Part shown: positions 1 through 6,505 of the stretch, piece by piece
Layout: every line of letters begins with the position of its first letter
Numbering within the stretch: position 1 is the stretch's first letter
Source of the DNA: Lysobacteraceae bacterium
Lineage (GTDB): Bacteria > Pseudomonadota > Gammaproteobacteria > Xanthomonadales > Xanthomonadaceae
Direction of reading: 5' to 3'
NCBI GenBank assembly: GCA_004297225.1
Contig: SCUI01000010.1
Span: 558,001 to 622,000, forward strand
Length of the DNA stretch: 64,000 bases
Translations under genes and position numbers: made by a program
Notes under the pieces: model-generated
Database searches by the model: none
What the model saw: only the letters and a program-made list of their open reading frames with translations
Told to the model about the DNA's origin: nothing

Positions 1-63
1 TCGCTGCTCGGCATGGCCTGGTTGCGGATGGTGTTGCCGGCGCGCCCCGGCGGCCGGGGCTGA
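1..63 (+). CDS. C-terminal end of an unidentified upstream gene
   Basis: An open frame runs in from the left edge and stops at TGA 61-63, giving about 20 residues that start hydrophobic and end in Pro, Gly and Arg. It stops three bases before the next ATG, so it is probably co-transcribed with the epimerase gene. The tail looks like the end of a membrane protein, but the piece is too short to assign. Confidence 0.5.
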   Translation, partial: SLLGMAWLRMVLPARPGGRG

Positions 64-66
64 GCG

Positions 67-912
67 ATGCGCGCGCTGGTGTTCGGTGGCAGCGGGCAGA
101 TCGGGGCCGCACTGTTGCCGCGCTTGCGCGACAGCGGATGGGAGGTGGTGGCGGTATCGCGGGAAGCGCGTGGCGATGCGCCTGGATTGCGCTGGCTGCG
201 CGGCGACCTGGCTCGTTGCGAAGGTTTGCCGGCGGCTGTCGACGCCATCTTCAGTTGCGGTCCGCTGGACCACTTCGCGCGCTGGTACCAGGACCCACCC
301 GTGCAGGCGCCGCGCGTCGTGGCCTTCGGCTCGACGAGCGTGTCGGTGAAGCAGGATTCCGCGGATCGCGACGAGCGCGATTTGGCGGCGCGGCTCGCGG
401 GCGCCGAGCAGGCGTTGTTCGCCACCGCGGCCGCGCACGGCGCGCAGGCTACGGTGCTGCGGCCGACGCTGGTCTATGGCGCAGGCCGCGACCAGACCAT
501 CGCGCGCATGGCGAGGTTCGCGGCGCGGCGCGGCTGGCTGCCGATTCCTTCCGGCGCGACCGGCTTGCGCCAGCCGGTGCACGTGGACGACCTGGCGGCG
601 GCGGCAATGGCCGTGCTGGACGTCCCGGCCACCCAGGGCCGCGCCTACGCGCTGCCCGGCGGGGAGACGCTGCCGTTCCGGACGATGGTGGCGCGTACCC
701 TGGCGGCGTTGCCCGGCAAGCCGCGCCTCGTCGAATTGCCGTCGCCGGTGTTCGCCATGCTGGCCGCCGGCGCGCGCCTCGCGGGTCGCGGCACCGGCCT
801 GGGGCGCAGCGCCATCGCCAGGTTGCGCGAGGACCTGGTGTTCGACGCCGGTCCTGCGCGCGCGGACTTCGATTACGCGCCGCGCGCGTTCCAACCGCGG
901 CGCGAGGGCTAG
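67..912 (+). CDS. NAD(P)-binding epimerase/reductase-like protein (extended SDR)
   Basis: This 281-residue protein has an N-terminal Rossmann fold with the dinucleotide motif GGSGQIG at residues 8-14. A mid-protein LRPTLVYG segment and a later VHVDDLA segment are typical of NAD-dependent epimerase/dehydratase relatives that act on nucleotide sugars or similar ligands. The canonical YxxxK catalytic pair is not evident, so it may bind the cofactor without being a classical epimerase. The ATG follows the upstream stop by three bases. Its TAG stop shares the bases CTAG with the convergent permease gene. The substrate is unknown. Confidence 0.75.
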   Translation: MRALVFGGSGQIGAALLPRLRDSGWEVVAVSREARGDAPGLRWLRGDLARCEGLPAAVDAIFSCGPLDHFARWYQDPPVQAPRVVAFGSTSVSVKQDSADRDERDLAARLAGAEQALFATAAAHGAQATVLRPTLVYGAGRDQTIARMARFAARRGWLPIPSGATGLRQPVHVDDLAAAAMAVLDVPATQGRAYALPGGETLPFRTMVARTLAALPGKPRLVELPSPVFAMLAAGARLAGRGTGLGRSAIARLREDLVFDAGPARADFDYAPRAFQPRREG

Positions 913-1820
913 ATGTCGCGAGCCTGCGGCAGCGGTCGCGACTTCGCCAGTGCGCGCAGCGCGATCAGCAGCACGCCGCCCAGCACCATCGCGCCACCGA
1001 TCCACAGCTGCGGGCCCGGATCGTCGCCGTAGAACAGCAGGCCGAGCACCACCGCGAGCACCGGCGACAGCAACAGCCACGGCGTCACCTGTGCCACCGG
1101 GTGGCGTTGCACCAGCACGTAGTACAGGCCGTGGCCGAGCAGCGACGAACCGATCGCCGAATACGCGGCGCCGCCCCACGCCACCCAGCTCGCGTTGCGC
1201 AGCCCGGCGAAGCCGCCGGGTTCGAGCAGCGCGCTCAGCAGCAGCAACGGCAGCAGCCCGATCACCGCCGTCCAGCCCTGCTGGCTGAACATGTCCAGGC
1301 CGGTGAGCCGCCGCATCAGCACCGTGCCGGTGGCGAGGAAGAACGCCGACACCAGCATCAGCACCAGCGACGCGGGTGCGCGCAGCACCATTGGATCGAA
1401 GCCGATCACCAGCACGCCGGCGAAACTGAGCGCGATCGCCAACGCCGTGCGCCAGGCGAAGCGTTCGCCCAGCCACCACCACGCCAGCAACGCCGCCATC
1501 GGCACATAGCTTTGCATCACGATCGCCGGCGAGGACAGGTTGCCCGCCAGTTGCAGCGCCCAGAAACTGAGGCCGAAGTGGACCACGCCGTTGCACAGCG
1601 CCACCGCGAACAGCAGCGGCCACTGGCCTTGCGCCGGCGGTTTCAGGAACGGCACCAGCAGCAACGCCAGGATCGCCAGCCGCACCGCGGTGAACAGGAA
1701 CGGCGGGATTTCCTGCAGCGCCCAAGCGGACGTGAGGAAGTTGAACGCCCACGCGACGCAGATGACGCCGACCAGCAGCAGGTCGCGGCCCCCGAGGCCG
1801 TGGACGCCGTGCGCCGGCAC
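909..1820 (-). CDS. EamA/DMT-family membrane transporter
   Basis: The 303-residue protein is almost entirely hydrophobic, with about ten membrane segments arranged as two EamA repeats. This is the drug/metabolite transporter fold, which usually exports amino acids, metabolites or drugs. The N-terminal repeat has VAWAFNFLTS and the second repeat ends near a GLLFYGD segment. The best start is GTG at 1820, two bases after the stop of the upstream DUF962 gene; an ATG would need a start far inside that gene. It is the last gene of a purC-DUF962-permease operon. The substrate cannot be told from sequence. Confidence 0.82.
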   Translation of the reverse strand: MPAHGVHGLGGRDLLLVGVICVAWAFNFLTSAWALQEIPPFLFTAVRLAILALLLVPFLKPPAQGQWPLLFAVALCNGVVHFGLSFWALQLAGNLSSPAIVMQSYVPMAALLAWWWLGERFAWRTALAIALSFAGVLVIGFDPMVLRAPASLVLMLVSAFFLATGTVLMRRLTGLDMFSQQGWTAVIGLLPLLLLSALLEPGGFAGLRNASWVAWGGAAYSAIGSSLLGHGLYYVLVQRHPVAQVTPWLLLSPVLAVVLGLLFYGDDPGPQLWIGGAMVLGGVLLIALRALAKSRPLPQARDI

Positions 1821-1822
1821 GG

Positions 1823-2305
1823 CTACCAGGTCCAGCCGAGCTTGCGGTAGAGCTTGGCCAGCACCCAGGCGGGGCCGATCAGCAGGTAGGTGAGGTCGGT
1901 GAGGAAGCTGGGCTTGCGGCCTTCGATGCGGTGGCCGACGAACTGCGCGATCCACGCCAGCACGAATACCGCGATTGCGAGCAGCAGCAGCGACTGCGTG
2001 CCCAGCGCCAGGTGCAGCCAGCGCGTCAGCCACGCCATCGCGACGAACACCACCAGCATGCCGTAGCCGATCCGGCGCGAGGCGCGGAAATAGAACGACC
2101 AGGCGAAGAACATGGCAAGGGCCGCCCAAAGGCCAGGACGGAACAGGGTGCCGAGGACCGGAATGCACCACAGCAGCGCGACCACGCTCCACAGGATCAA
2201 TGGCACCGCGACCACGTGGATGCGCTGGTTGGTTGCGTTGCGATGGTCGCCCGAATAGTGCGCGAACCAGCGGTCGATGCGGCGCTCGCCGGCGGCGGTG
2301 CTCAT
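1823..2305 (-). CDS. DUF962 (Mpo1-like) membrane protein
   Basis: This 160-residue protein begins with a soluble stretch holding WFAHYSGDH and NQRIHVV, the conserved His/Asn signature of DUF962 proteins, followed by about four hydrophobic helices. Yeast Mpo1, in the same family, is an iron-dependent dioxygenase acting on 2-hydroxy fatty acids. Bacterial members are mostly untested, so a lipid-related role is only an inference. Its ATG overlaps the purC stop (ATGA at 2302-2305), so the two are translationally coupled. Confidence 0.8.
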   Translation of the reverse strand: MSTAAGERRIDRWFAHYSGDHRNATNQRIHVVAVPLILWSVVALLWCIPVLGTLFRPGLWAALAMFFAWSFYFRASRRIGYGMLVVFVAMAWLTRWLHLALGTQSLLLLAIAVFVLAWIAQFVGHRIEGRKPSFLTDLTYLLIGPAWVLAKLYRKLGWTW

Positions 2306-3204
2306 ACCGAGATCCCCGCCAGCCGCTCCAGCGCCTCGGCGTACTTGGCGCGCGTGCGTTCGATCACCGCGGCGGGCAGCCTCGGCCCCGGCGCGGTCTT
2401 GTCCCAGTCCAGCGTTTCCAGGTAATCGCGCACGTACTGCTTGTCGTAGCTCGGCGGGCTGCTGCCGACGGCGTATTCGTCCGCGGGCCAGTAGCGGGAC
2501 GAATCGGGCGTCAGCATCTCGTCCATCACGTACAGGTGGCCGTCGGCGTCGGTGCCGAACTCGAACTTGGTGTCGGCCAGCAGGATGCCGCGCTCGGCCG
2601 CGTAGTCGCGGGCGAACGCGTACAGGCGCAGGGTCGCGTCGCGCACCTGCTCGGCGAGGTCGGCGCCGACGGTGCGCACCATGGTGTCGAAATCGATGTT
2701 CTCGTCGTGGTCGCCGGCGGCGGCCTTGGTCGAGGGGGTGAAGATCGGCTGGGGCAGCTGTTCGGCCTGGCGCAGGCCGTCGGGCAGGCCGATGCCGCTG
2801 ACCCGGCCGGTGCGCTGGTAATCCTTCCAGCCGCTGCCGATCAGGTAGCCGCGCGCGATCGCCTCCACCGGCACCGGCTTCAGCCGCCGTGCCACCACCG
2901 AGCGCTTCTCGTACAGGGCCGGGTCCACGCCCGGCGGCAGCACGCCGGCGACCTCGATGCCGGTGAGGTGGTTGCGGATGATGTGCGCAGTCTTGCCGAA
3001 CCAGAAGTTGCTGATCTGGCACAGCATCTCGCCCTTGCCGGGGATCGGGTCGGGCAGCACCACGTCGAAGGCGCTGAGGCGGTCGGTCGCGACGATCAGC
3101 AGCCGCGGCTCGCCCTCGCCGGGCAGGTCGTAGACGTCGCGGACCTTGCCGCGATGGCGCAGCGCGAGGCCGGGAAGCTCGGATTGCAGCAGGGTGGTCG
3201 CCAA
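2302..3204 (-). CDS. purC: Phosphoribosylaminoimidazole-succinocarboxamide synthase
   Basis: PurC (SAICAR synthetase) joins CAIR and aspartate using ATP in purine synthesis. Family hallmarks are visible: [12 protein letters not shown] near the N-terminus, [32 protein letters not shown], and a C-terminal DTKFEFG followed by [13 protein letters not shown]. The length of about 300 residues fits the xanthomonad type. The start is uncertain: no ATG lies near the conserved N-terminus, and TTG at 3204 is the closest fit. An ATG further upstream would run through the rpe promoter and is unlikely. It is the first gene of the minus-strand operon and diverges from rpe. Confidence 0.95.
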   Translation of the reverse strand: MATTLLQSELPGLALRHRGKVRDVYDLPGEGEPRLLIVATDRLSAFDVVLPDPIPGKGEMLCQISNFWFGKTAHIIRNHLTGIEVAGVLPPGVDPALYEKRSVVARRLKPVPVEAIARGYLIGSGWKDYQRTGRVSGIGLPDGLRQAEQLPQPIFTPSTKAAAGDHDENIDFDTMVRTVGADLAEQVRDATLRLYAFARDYAAERGILLADTKFEFGTDADGHLYVMDEMLTPDSSRYWPADEYAVGSSPPSYDKQYVRDYLETLDWDKTAPGPRLPAAVIERTRAKYAEALERLAGISV

Positions 3205-3271
3205 GCGGGTGCCCTGGTGGAGTGCCCTGGTAGAGCGGGCCGGCCAGTGTAGGGCTTCCGGCGCCTGCGGG

Positions 3272-3277
3272 TACACT
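3272..3277 (+). promoter_or_regulatory. -10 element of a probable leaderless rpe promoter
   Basis: TACACT ends six bases before the rpe ATG, which puts the expected transcription start at or next to the ATG itself. No Shine-Dalgarno sequence is seen. No good -35 hexamer is visible. Confidence 0.45.
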
Positions 3278-3283
3278 GGCGCC

Positions 3284-3967
3284 ATGCCGACACGCCCGCA
3301 ACCGACCGTCATCGCGCCCTCGATCCTGTCCGCCGATTTCGCCCGGCTCGGCGAGGAGGTCGACGCGGTGCTGGCGGCCGGCGCCGACTGGGTGCATTTC
3401 GACGTGATGGACAACCATTACGTGCCGAACCTGACGATCGGGCCGATGGTGTGCGAGGCGCTGCGCAAGCACGGGATCACCGCGCCGATCGACGTGCACC
3501 TGATGGTCGAGCCGGTGGATCGCCTGGTCCCGGATTTCGCCAGGGCGGGCGCGACCGAGATCAGTTTCCATCCCGAAGCCAGCCGCCACGTGCACCGCAC
3601 CATCCAGCTGATCAAGGCCAGCGGTTGCCGCGCCGGGCTGGTGCTGAACCCGGCGACGCCGGTGGACGTGCTGGACTGGGTGCTCGAGGAACTTGACCAC
3701 GTGCTGCTGATGTCGGTCAATCCCGGCTTCGGCGGGCAGTCGTTCATCCCTTCGGCGCTGGACAAGCTGCGCCTGGTGCGGGGCATGATCGACCGCAGCG
3801 GCAAGCCGATCCGGCTGGAGATCGACGGCGGCGTGAAGCCCGGCAACATCGGCGAGATCGCCGCCGCCGGCGCCGACACCTTCGTCGCCGGCAGCGCGAT
3901 CTTCAGCCAGCCCGACTACGCAGCGGTGATCCGCGAAATGCGCGCCGCGGTGGATGCCGCCCGCTGA
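3284..3967 (+). CDS. rpe: Ribulose-phosphate 3-epimerase
   Basis: Rpe interconverts ribulose 5-phosphate and xylulose 5-phosphate in the pentose phosphate pathway. The 227-residue TIM barrel shows APSILSADF, the metal/catalytic segments [13 protein letters not shown] and [10 protein letters not shown], the loop [12 protein letters not shown], and IDGGVKPGN near the C-terminus. The start at ATG 3284 matches the family N-terminus. In related genomes rpe lies close to trpE; here about 2.6 kb of foreign-looking DNA separates them. Confidence 0.97.
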   Translation: MPTRPQPTVIAPSILSADFARLGEEVDAVLAAGADWVHFDVMDNHYVPNLTIGPMVCEALRKHGITAPIDVHLMVEPVDRLVPDFARAGATEISFHPEASRHVHRTIQLIKASGCRAGLVLNPATPVDVLDWVLEELDHVLLMSVNPGFGGQSFIPSALDKLRLVRGMIDRSGKPIRLEIDGGVKPGNIGEIAAAGADTFVAGSAIFSQPDYAAVIREMRAAVDAAR

Positions 3968-3987
3968 AAGAAAAAGCGATTATATAC

Positions 3988-4038
3988 TTGACAAACCACG
4001 TATCGCCCCATCGCGATACGTAGACAAATTAGACAAAT
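3988..4038 (+). promoter_or_regulatory. TTGACA with an inverted repeat and tandem 9-bp repeats
   Basis: TTGACA lies at 3988-3993. It is followed by a perfect 8-bp inverted repeat (CGTATCGC at 3999-4006, GCGATACG at 4013-4020, six-base spacer), then by two head-to-tail copies of TAGACAAAT at 4021-4029 and 4030-4038. An inverted copy of the repeat core (TTTGTCT) sits at 4089-4095, ahead of the next gene. The arrangement looks like operator sites for a repressor. No binding protein is identified. Confidence 0.45.
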
Positions 4039-4055
4039 CTGCCACTGTCTGCGGA

Positions 4056-4089
4056 TTGACTTGACGGCGGAATGTGACGGGTGTACGGT
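4056..4089 (+). promoter_or_regulatory. Candidate promoter of the island gene at 4128
   Basis: TTGACG at 4061-4066 is followed after 17 bases by TACGGT at 4084-4089, a modest sigma-70 match. An overlapping TTGACT starts at 4056. Transcription would begin close to 4096, ahead of the strong GGAGG site at 4111-4115. Confidence 0.35.
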
Positions 4090-4127
4090 TTGTCTGCCTC
4101 CAGACCCAAAGGAGGCGGAGACCGCCC

Positions 4128-4910
4128 ATGAATAGTCAGACCGCCGCCGCCACCGATACCGCCAAAGAAGAGCGCGGCCGGAGCTCCATCGAGTTCACCT
4201 ATTCGGCCTTGGACGACTCGGCTGAGTTGATCGAAACCGTGCGCGCGGTCGGCGGCATCGGCTGCAGTCTCGAAGCGCTGGCTGCCAAGTTGGACATGTC
4301 GGCCACTAGTGGCGGTTTCCGGCAGAAGGTGTACAGCGCCCGCACCTTCGGCCTCTGCGATCTTTCTCGTGGGCAAGTGACACTGACAGACCTCGGGCTT
4401 CGCGTCATCGATCCCCCCCATATGAAGGCTGCTCGGGTTGAGGCTTTCCTTGGCGTTTCCCTGTATCGCCAAATGTATGAACAGCTAAAGGGGCAGCAGT
4501 TGCCGCCGATCGCAGCCCTTGATCGGATGATGTTGACGGCTGGAGTGGCCCCCAAGCAAAAGGAACGGGCTCGCCAAGTCTTTATTCGATCCGCCAAATT
4601 CGCTGGCTTCTTCGATATTCATGCAGATCGCTTGGTAAAGCCCGAGATTCGCGATTCCGGCATGGCCTCCGAAAGGGAGCAGCAAAAGCCTGACGACAGC
4701 GCTGTGGCGCCGGCGCCCATGCCGCGAGTCTTCTACGGCGGTGGCGGCGGCGACGGTAGCGACGGCATCCACCCAGCAATCCTAGGACTGCTGCGCGATC
4801 TGCCCCAGGCCGGGATAGAACTTTCAAGCAAGCGACGTAAAGCGCTCGTGGCGGCGTTCACGTCGGCTATCGACTTCATCTACCCCGAACCTGAAGGGCA
4901 TGTGCCGTGA
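4128..4910 (+). CDS. Island protein of unknown function with a winged-helix-like N-terminal half
   Basis: I do not recognise this 260-residue protein. Residues about 20-100 look like a small helical or winged-helix domain (ALAAKLDMS, YSARTFGLCDL, VTLTDLGLRVID), a pattern common in proteins of mobile and defence islands. The second half is helical, with an Ala/Pro/Gly-rich linker that includes five consecutive glycines near residue 210. The ATG at 4128 has an excellent GGAGG site at 4111-4115. Base composition is less GC-rich than the flanking housekeeping genes, which fits recent acquisition. No catalytic motif is visible. Confidence 0.7.
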   Translation: MNSQTAAATDTAKEERGRSSIEFTYSALDDSAELIETVRAVGGIGCSLEALAAKLDMSATSGGFRQKVYSARTFGLCDLSRGQVTLTDLGLRVIDPPHMKAARVEAFLGVSLYRQMYEQLKGQQLPPIAALDRMMLTAGVAPKQKERARQVFIRSAKFAGFFDIHADRLVKPEIRDSGMASEREQQKPDDSAVAPAPMPRVFYGGGGGDGSDGIHPAILGLLRDLPQAGIELSSKRRKALVAAFTSAIDFIYPEPEGHVP

Positions 4911-4983
4911 GGAGATAGCGAGCCTTCGCACACTGCCCACCGCTGAGTGACCGGGCATCCCGTGTGCATAGGCCAGAAACGAA

Positions 4984-5015
4984 GCGGCCCCGGACTGGTC
5001 AGAGTCCGAGGCCGC
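4984..5015. terminator. Strong hairpin between the island gene and the tRNA
   Basis: Two 6-bp arms on each side (GCGGCC and CGGACT pairing with AGTCCG and GGCCGC) form a 13-position stem with one C/A mismatch and a GGTCAG loop. There is no T-run, so it may be a Rho-assisted terminator or a processing signal ahead of the tRNA. Confidence 0.4.
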
Positions 5016-5051
5016 GTGGGAAGCAAGTCGCTCACCCTGTTACTTCGATGT

Positions 5052-5137
5052 GCCCGTGTGGCGAAACTGGTAGACGCAGCGGACTTTAAATCCGAAGCTG
5101 TGAGAGGCAATTGCGGGTTCGAGTCCCGCCACGGGCA
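5052..5137 (+). tRNA. Leucine-type class II tRNA with anticodon TTA (predicted ochre suppressor)
   Basis: The cloverleaf is good: 7-bp acceptor stem (GCCCGTG/CACGGGC), 3-bp D stem (GCG/CGC), 5-bp T stem (GCGGG/CCCGC) with loop TTCGAGT, a 17-base variable region and discriminator A. The anticodon stem pairs GCGGA (5079-5083) with TCCGA (5091-5095, one G/A mismatch at the base), leaving the seven-base loop CTTTAAA. With T33 at 5085, positions 34-36 are T, T, A, which pair with the stop codon TAA. An ordinary tRNA-Leu(TAA) would have the loop CTTAAAA. The 3' CCA is not encoded (CTG follows the discriminator), unlike the tRNA-Gln in this window. The D arm and A73 are leucine-like, and LeuRS does not read the anticodon in E. 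coli, so leucine charging is plausible. Expression and charging are untested. Confidence 0.8.
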
Positions 5138-5175
5138 CTGCCTAAAAATAGCAAATTTCAGCCCTAAGCGCTACC

Positions 5176-5192
5176 CCGCGCCCTAGGCGCGG
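5176..5192 (+). promoter_or_regulatory. Hairpin overlapping the ribosome-binding site of the 5202 gene
   Basis: CCGCGCC (5176-5182) and GGCGCGG (5186-5192) form a perfect 7-bp stem with a CTA loop. The last two bases are the first two of the GGAG ribosome-binding site at 5191-5194, so folding would partly hide it. It could limit translation or respond to a ligand or RNA. Confidence 0.4.
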
Positions 5193-5201
5193 AGAAGCGG
5201 T

Positions 5202-5789
5202 ATGGCTACGGCGACGACTGGCCCGTGGTGGGCTGACCATACGCAGGAGGCAACGACCTTCTCGGTCCGCCACCTCCACCCGACCTTCACGGACTACTGT
5301 ATTCCCGCGATTGCTGCGACGAAGAGTAAGCCTGGACGCGAGGCCATCAAGGTCAAGCTGCGCATCTCCTACTCGCATCACTGTTTCACGCGAGACTTGG
5401 AGGGCACCCCTGGGGCCGACCCGGACCATTACTACAACTGCAGTAAGCGCCCGAAAGAAAAGCGCGTCTTCTGCCCGCATCGTTGGAATGAAAGCCATGC
5501 TCTTCCGGGCATTCTATCCGGCCTCAACAAGTGTTACTTCGCGCCCAAGACGAAGAAGAATAAGGAAGAAAATTTTTTCATCTGGCGCAACCCGTCGAAC
5601 CCAGCGCTAGGCGAATACTTCGTGTTCTTCAAGCTAAAGTTGCACAAGAACGGGTTTATCGACCTTGTGGTGCAGAGCGCTTATCCGCGCACGGATGGCG
5701 AACGTCTCAAGAACTCTGGCCCGACTACGCTGCAAACGCTGATCGCGAATATGGTAGGCGGGAAGAAGACCTTCAATCCCAACCGCTAA
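5202..5789 (+). CDS. Conserved-looking small protein of unknown function, island-borne
   Basis: This 195-residue protein has a distinctive core: KLRISYSHHCFTRD (about 51-64), then VFCPHRWNES, a CYF near 106, and a C-terminal FVFFKLKLHKNG followed by DLVVQSAYPRTDG. I recall similar small proteins scattered on mobile islands, with the same order of HCFTRD, FCP-R and QSAY motifs, but none with a function I can name with confidence. The Cys/His residues could bind metal, though this is not shown. The start is ATG 5202 with GGAG seven bases upstream; an in-frame TAG at 5184 blocks extension. It ends in TAA at 5787-5789, the codon the neighbouring tRNA is predicted to read. Confidence 0.7.
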   Translation: MATATTGPWWADHTQEATTFSVRHLHPTFTDYCIPAIAATKSKPGREAIKVKLRISYSHHCFTRDLEGTPGADPDHYYNCSKRPKEKRVFCPHRWNESHALPGILSGLNKCYFAPKTKKNKEENFFIWRNPSNPALGEYFVFFKLKLHKNGFIDLVVQSAYPRTDGERLKNSGPTTLQTLIANMVGGKKTFNPNR

Positions 5790-5920
5790 AAACAAGAAAC
5801 CCGCCGAAGCGGGTTCTTGCGAAGCGTGATGTATCTAACCGGAGACTCTTGGTTATTCCACTCTGGGTGGAACCCTTGCGGGTGGTAGACCTATCTTGAA
5901 CCGGCTCGAGGGGTCCGTAG
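5788..5920 (-). ncRNA. Candidate C4-like phage antisense RNA
   Basis: Read on the minus strand, this stretch has GAGCCGGTTCAAGA, a CCC-GCAA-GGG mini-hairpin, a TTCCAC-CCAGA-GTGGAA hairpin, then AGAGTCTCCGGTTAGATAC, and ends in a strong hairpin with a T-run. This order and wording agree with my memory of the C4 antisense RNA family of P1/P7-type phages, which represses antirepressor synthesis. There is no convincing ORF. An Rfam covariance search would settle the identity. Confidence 0.55.
5793..5819 (-). terminator. Hairpin with minus-strand T-run
   Basis: CAAGAAACCCGC and GCGGGTTCTTG pair through a four-base loop with one bulged A. On the minus strand it is followed by five T residues (plus 5788-5792), as expected for the end of the candidate ncRNA. 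It also lies three bases after the stop of the plus-strand gene, so it may serve both directions. Confidence 0.7.
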
Positions 5921-5950
5921 TCGCTCATGGCGACAGGGGGAATCATCCAT

Positions 5951-5974
5951 GCTATTGACCGCCCCGTCAATAGC
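5951..5974. repeat. Perfect 9-bp inverted repeat
   Basis: GCTATTGAC (5951-5959) and GTCAATAGC (5966-5974) flank a six-base spacer. It lies just upstream of the minus-strand ncRNA and could be an operator or part of its promoter region. No T-run follows on either strand. Confidence 0.5.
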
Positions 5975-6001
5975 CTTGCTAATGAAATCTTATTTCGATC
6001 G

Positions 6002-6039
6002 AAAAGTCGCAACTGTTTGATTATTAAGCAAATTGCGAC
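6002..6039 (-). terminator. Rho-independent terminator of the minus-strand transposon remnant
   Basis: GTCGCAA (6006-6012) pairs with TTGCGAC (6033-6039), with an inner TTTG/CAAA stem. On the minus strand it starts at the base after the stop of the 49-codon ORF and is followed by four T residues (plus 6002-6005). This supports that ORF being a real transcribed gene end. Confidence 0.65.
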
Positions 6040-6189
6040 TCATTTCTTCTTCACTTTCTTAACCTCGTTCCCGGCCCTTGGAGTCCGCTTCGGATCCGGC
6101 GGAGTCTCCAGCATTCGACGCAACACGTCGTCGAGCTCCTGGGCCCTTGCCTTGGGGGCTGCGGGGAGCTTCACAAGTCGCTTAGCCAC
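6040..6189 (-). CDS. Small basic protein downstream of the transposase remnant
   Basis: This 49-codon ORF starts at GTG 6189, overlapping the transposase stop region (TAA 6184-6182), and ends at TGA just before a terminator. The product is Lys/Arg/Pro-rich with a short helical middle (AQELDDVLRRMLETPPDP) and a lysine-rich tail. Coupling to the transposase end and the matching terminator argue that it is a genuine accessory ORF of the element, but there is no homology I can name. It is missed by automatic calling because of its size. Confidence 0.5.
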   Translation of the reverse strand: MAKRLVKLPAAPKARAQELDDVLRRMLETPPDPKRTPRAGNEVKKVKKK

Positions 6190-6316
6190 AGTAGGTAAGT
6201 CGCATTCCTGCAATCGATTGCAAGAGCATATCGCTACGCTCCCGGTCCGTCGTCTTGCGATGATTCCAACGGAAGTCGAACTCCGTCACATCCCGCTGAA
6301 GATGCTGCCAAAGAAA
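6182..6316 (-). pseudogene. C-terminal remnant of an IS1595/ISXO2-type transposase
   Basis: Only about 43 residues remain. They read LWQHLQRDVTEFDFRWN, then HRKTTDRERSDMLLQSIAG and MRLTY before a TAA. This is the characteristic C-terminal end of ISXO2-like (IS1595 family) transposases, where an EFDFRYN-like motif and a GKRLTY-like motif close the DDE domain. Upstream sequence on the minus strand is host-like GC-rich DNA with a hairpin, so the rest of the gene is missing. It marks the right edge of the acquired island. Confidence 0.72.
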
Positions 6317-6345
6317 AAGGCCGGCGCACTCGCCGAGCGCCGGCC
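6314..6345 (-). terminator. GC-rich hairpin with a minus-strand T-run
   Basis: GGCCGGCGC (6319-6327) and GCGCCGGCC (6337-6345) form a perfect 9-bp stem. On the minus strand it is followed by T residues (plus 6314-6318), a textbook terminator, although no minus-strand gene is seen to its right. It sits at the junction between the island and the trpE upstream region. Confidence 0.55.
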
Positions 6346-6469
6346 CTTGGGAAATGGGAGCGTCCTGCTCCGTCTTTCGTCCCTGCGATGGCCTTCGATT
6401 TTCCCGATGGACGATGACGGGAACGTGACCGTGCCGCGGGACCGGACGCGCGTGGTGCCTCGCGTCCGA

Positions 6470-6498
6470 TTGCCGGCCGCGCATCGCCCGGCTACAGT
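6470..6498 (+). promoter_or_regulatory. Promoter of the trp genes
   Basis: TTGCCG at 6470-6475, a 17-base spacer and TACAGT at 6493-6498 form a good sigma-70 promoter. Transcription should start near 6505, immediately before an ATG at 6506 that opens a Trp-rich reading frame. Confidence 0.55.
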
Positions 6499-6505
6499 GG
6501 CGCCC

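Noticed and set aside
4029-4597. Minus-strand ORFs opposite the 4128 gene
   Set aside because: They lack ribosome-binding sites and recognisable patterns, while the plus-strand gene has an excellent one.
5052-5137. Plain tRNA-Leu(TAA)
   Set aside because: That reading needs the loop CTTAAAA. The sequence has CTTTAAA with firm GGA/TCC closing pairs, which shifts the anticodon to TTA.
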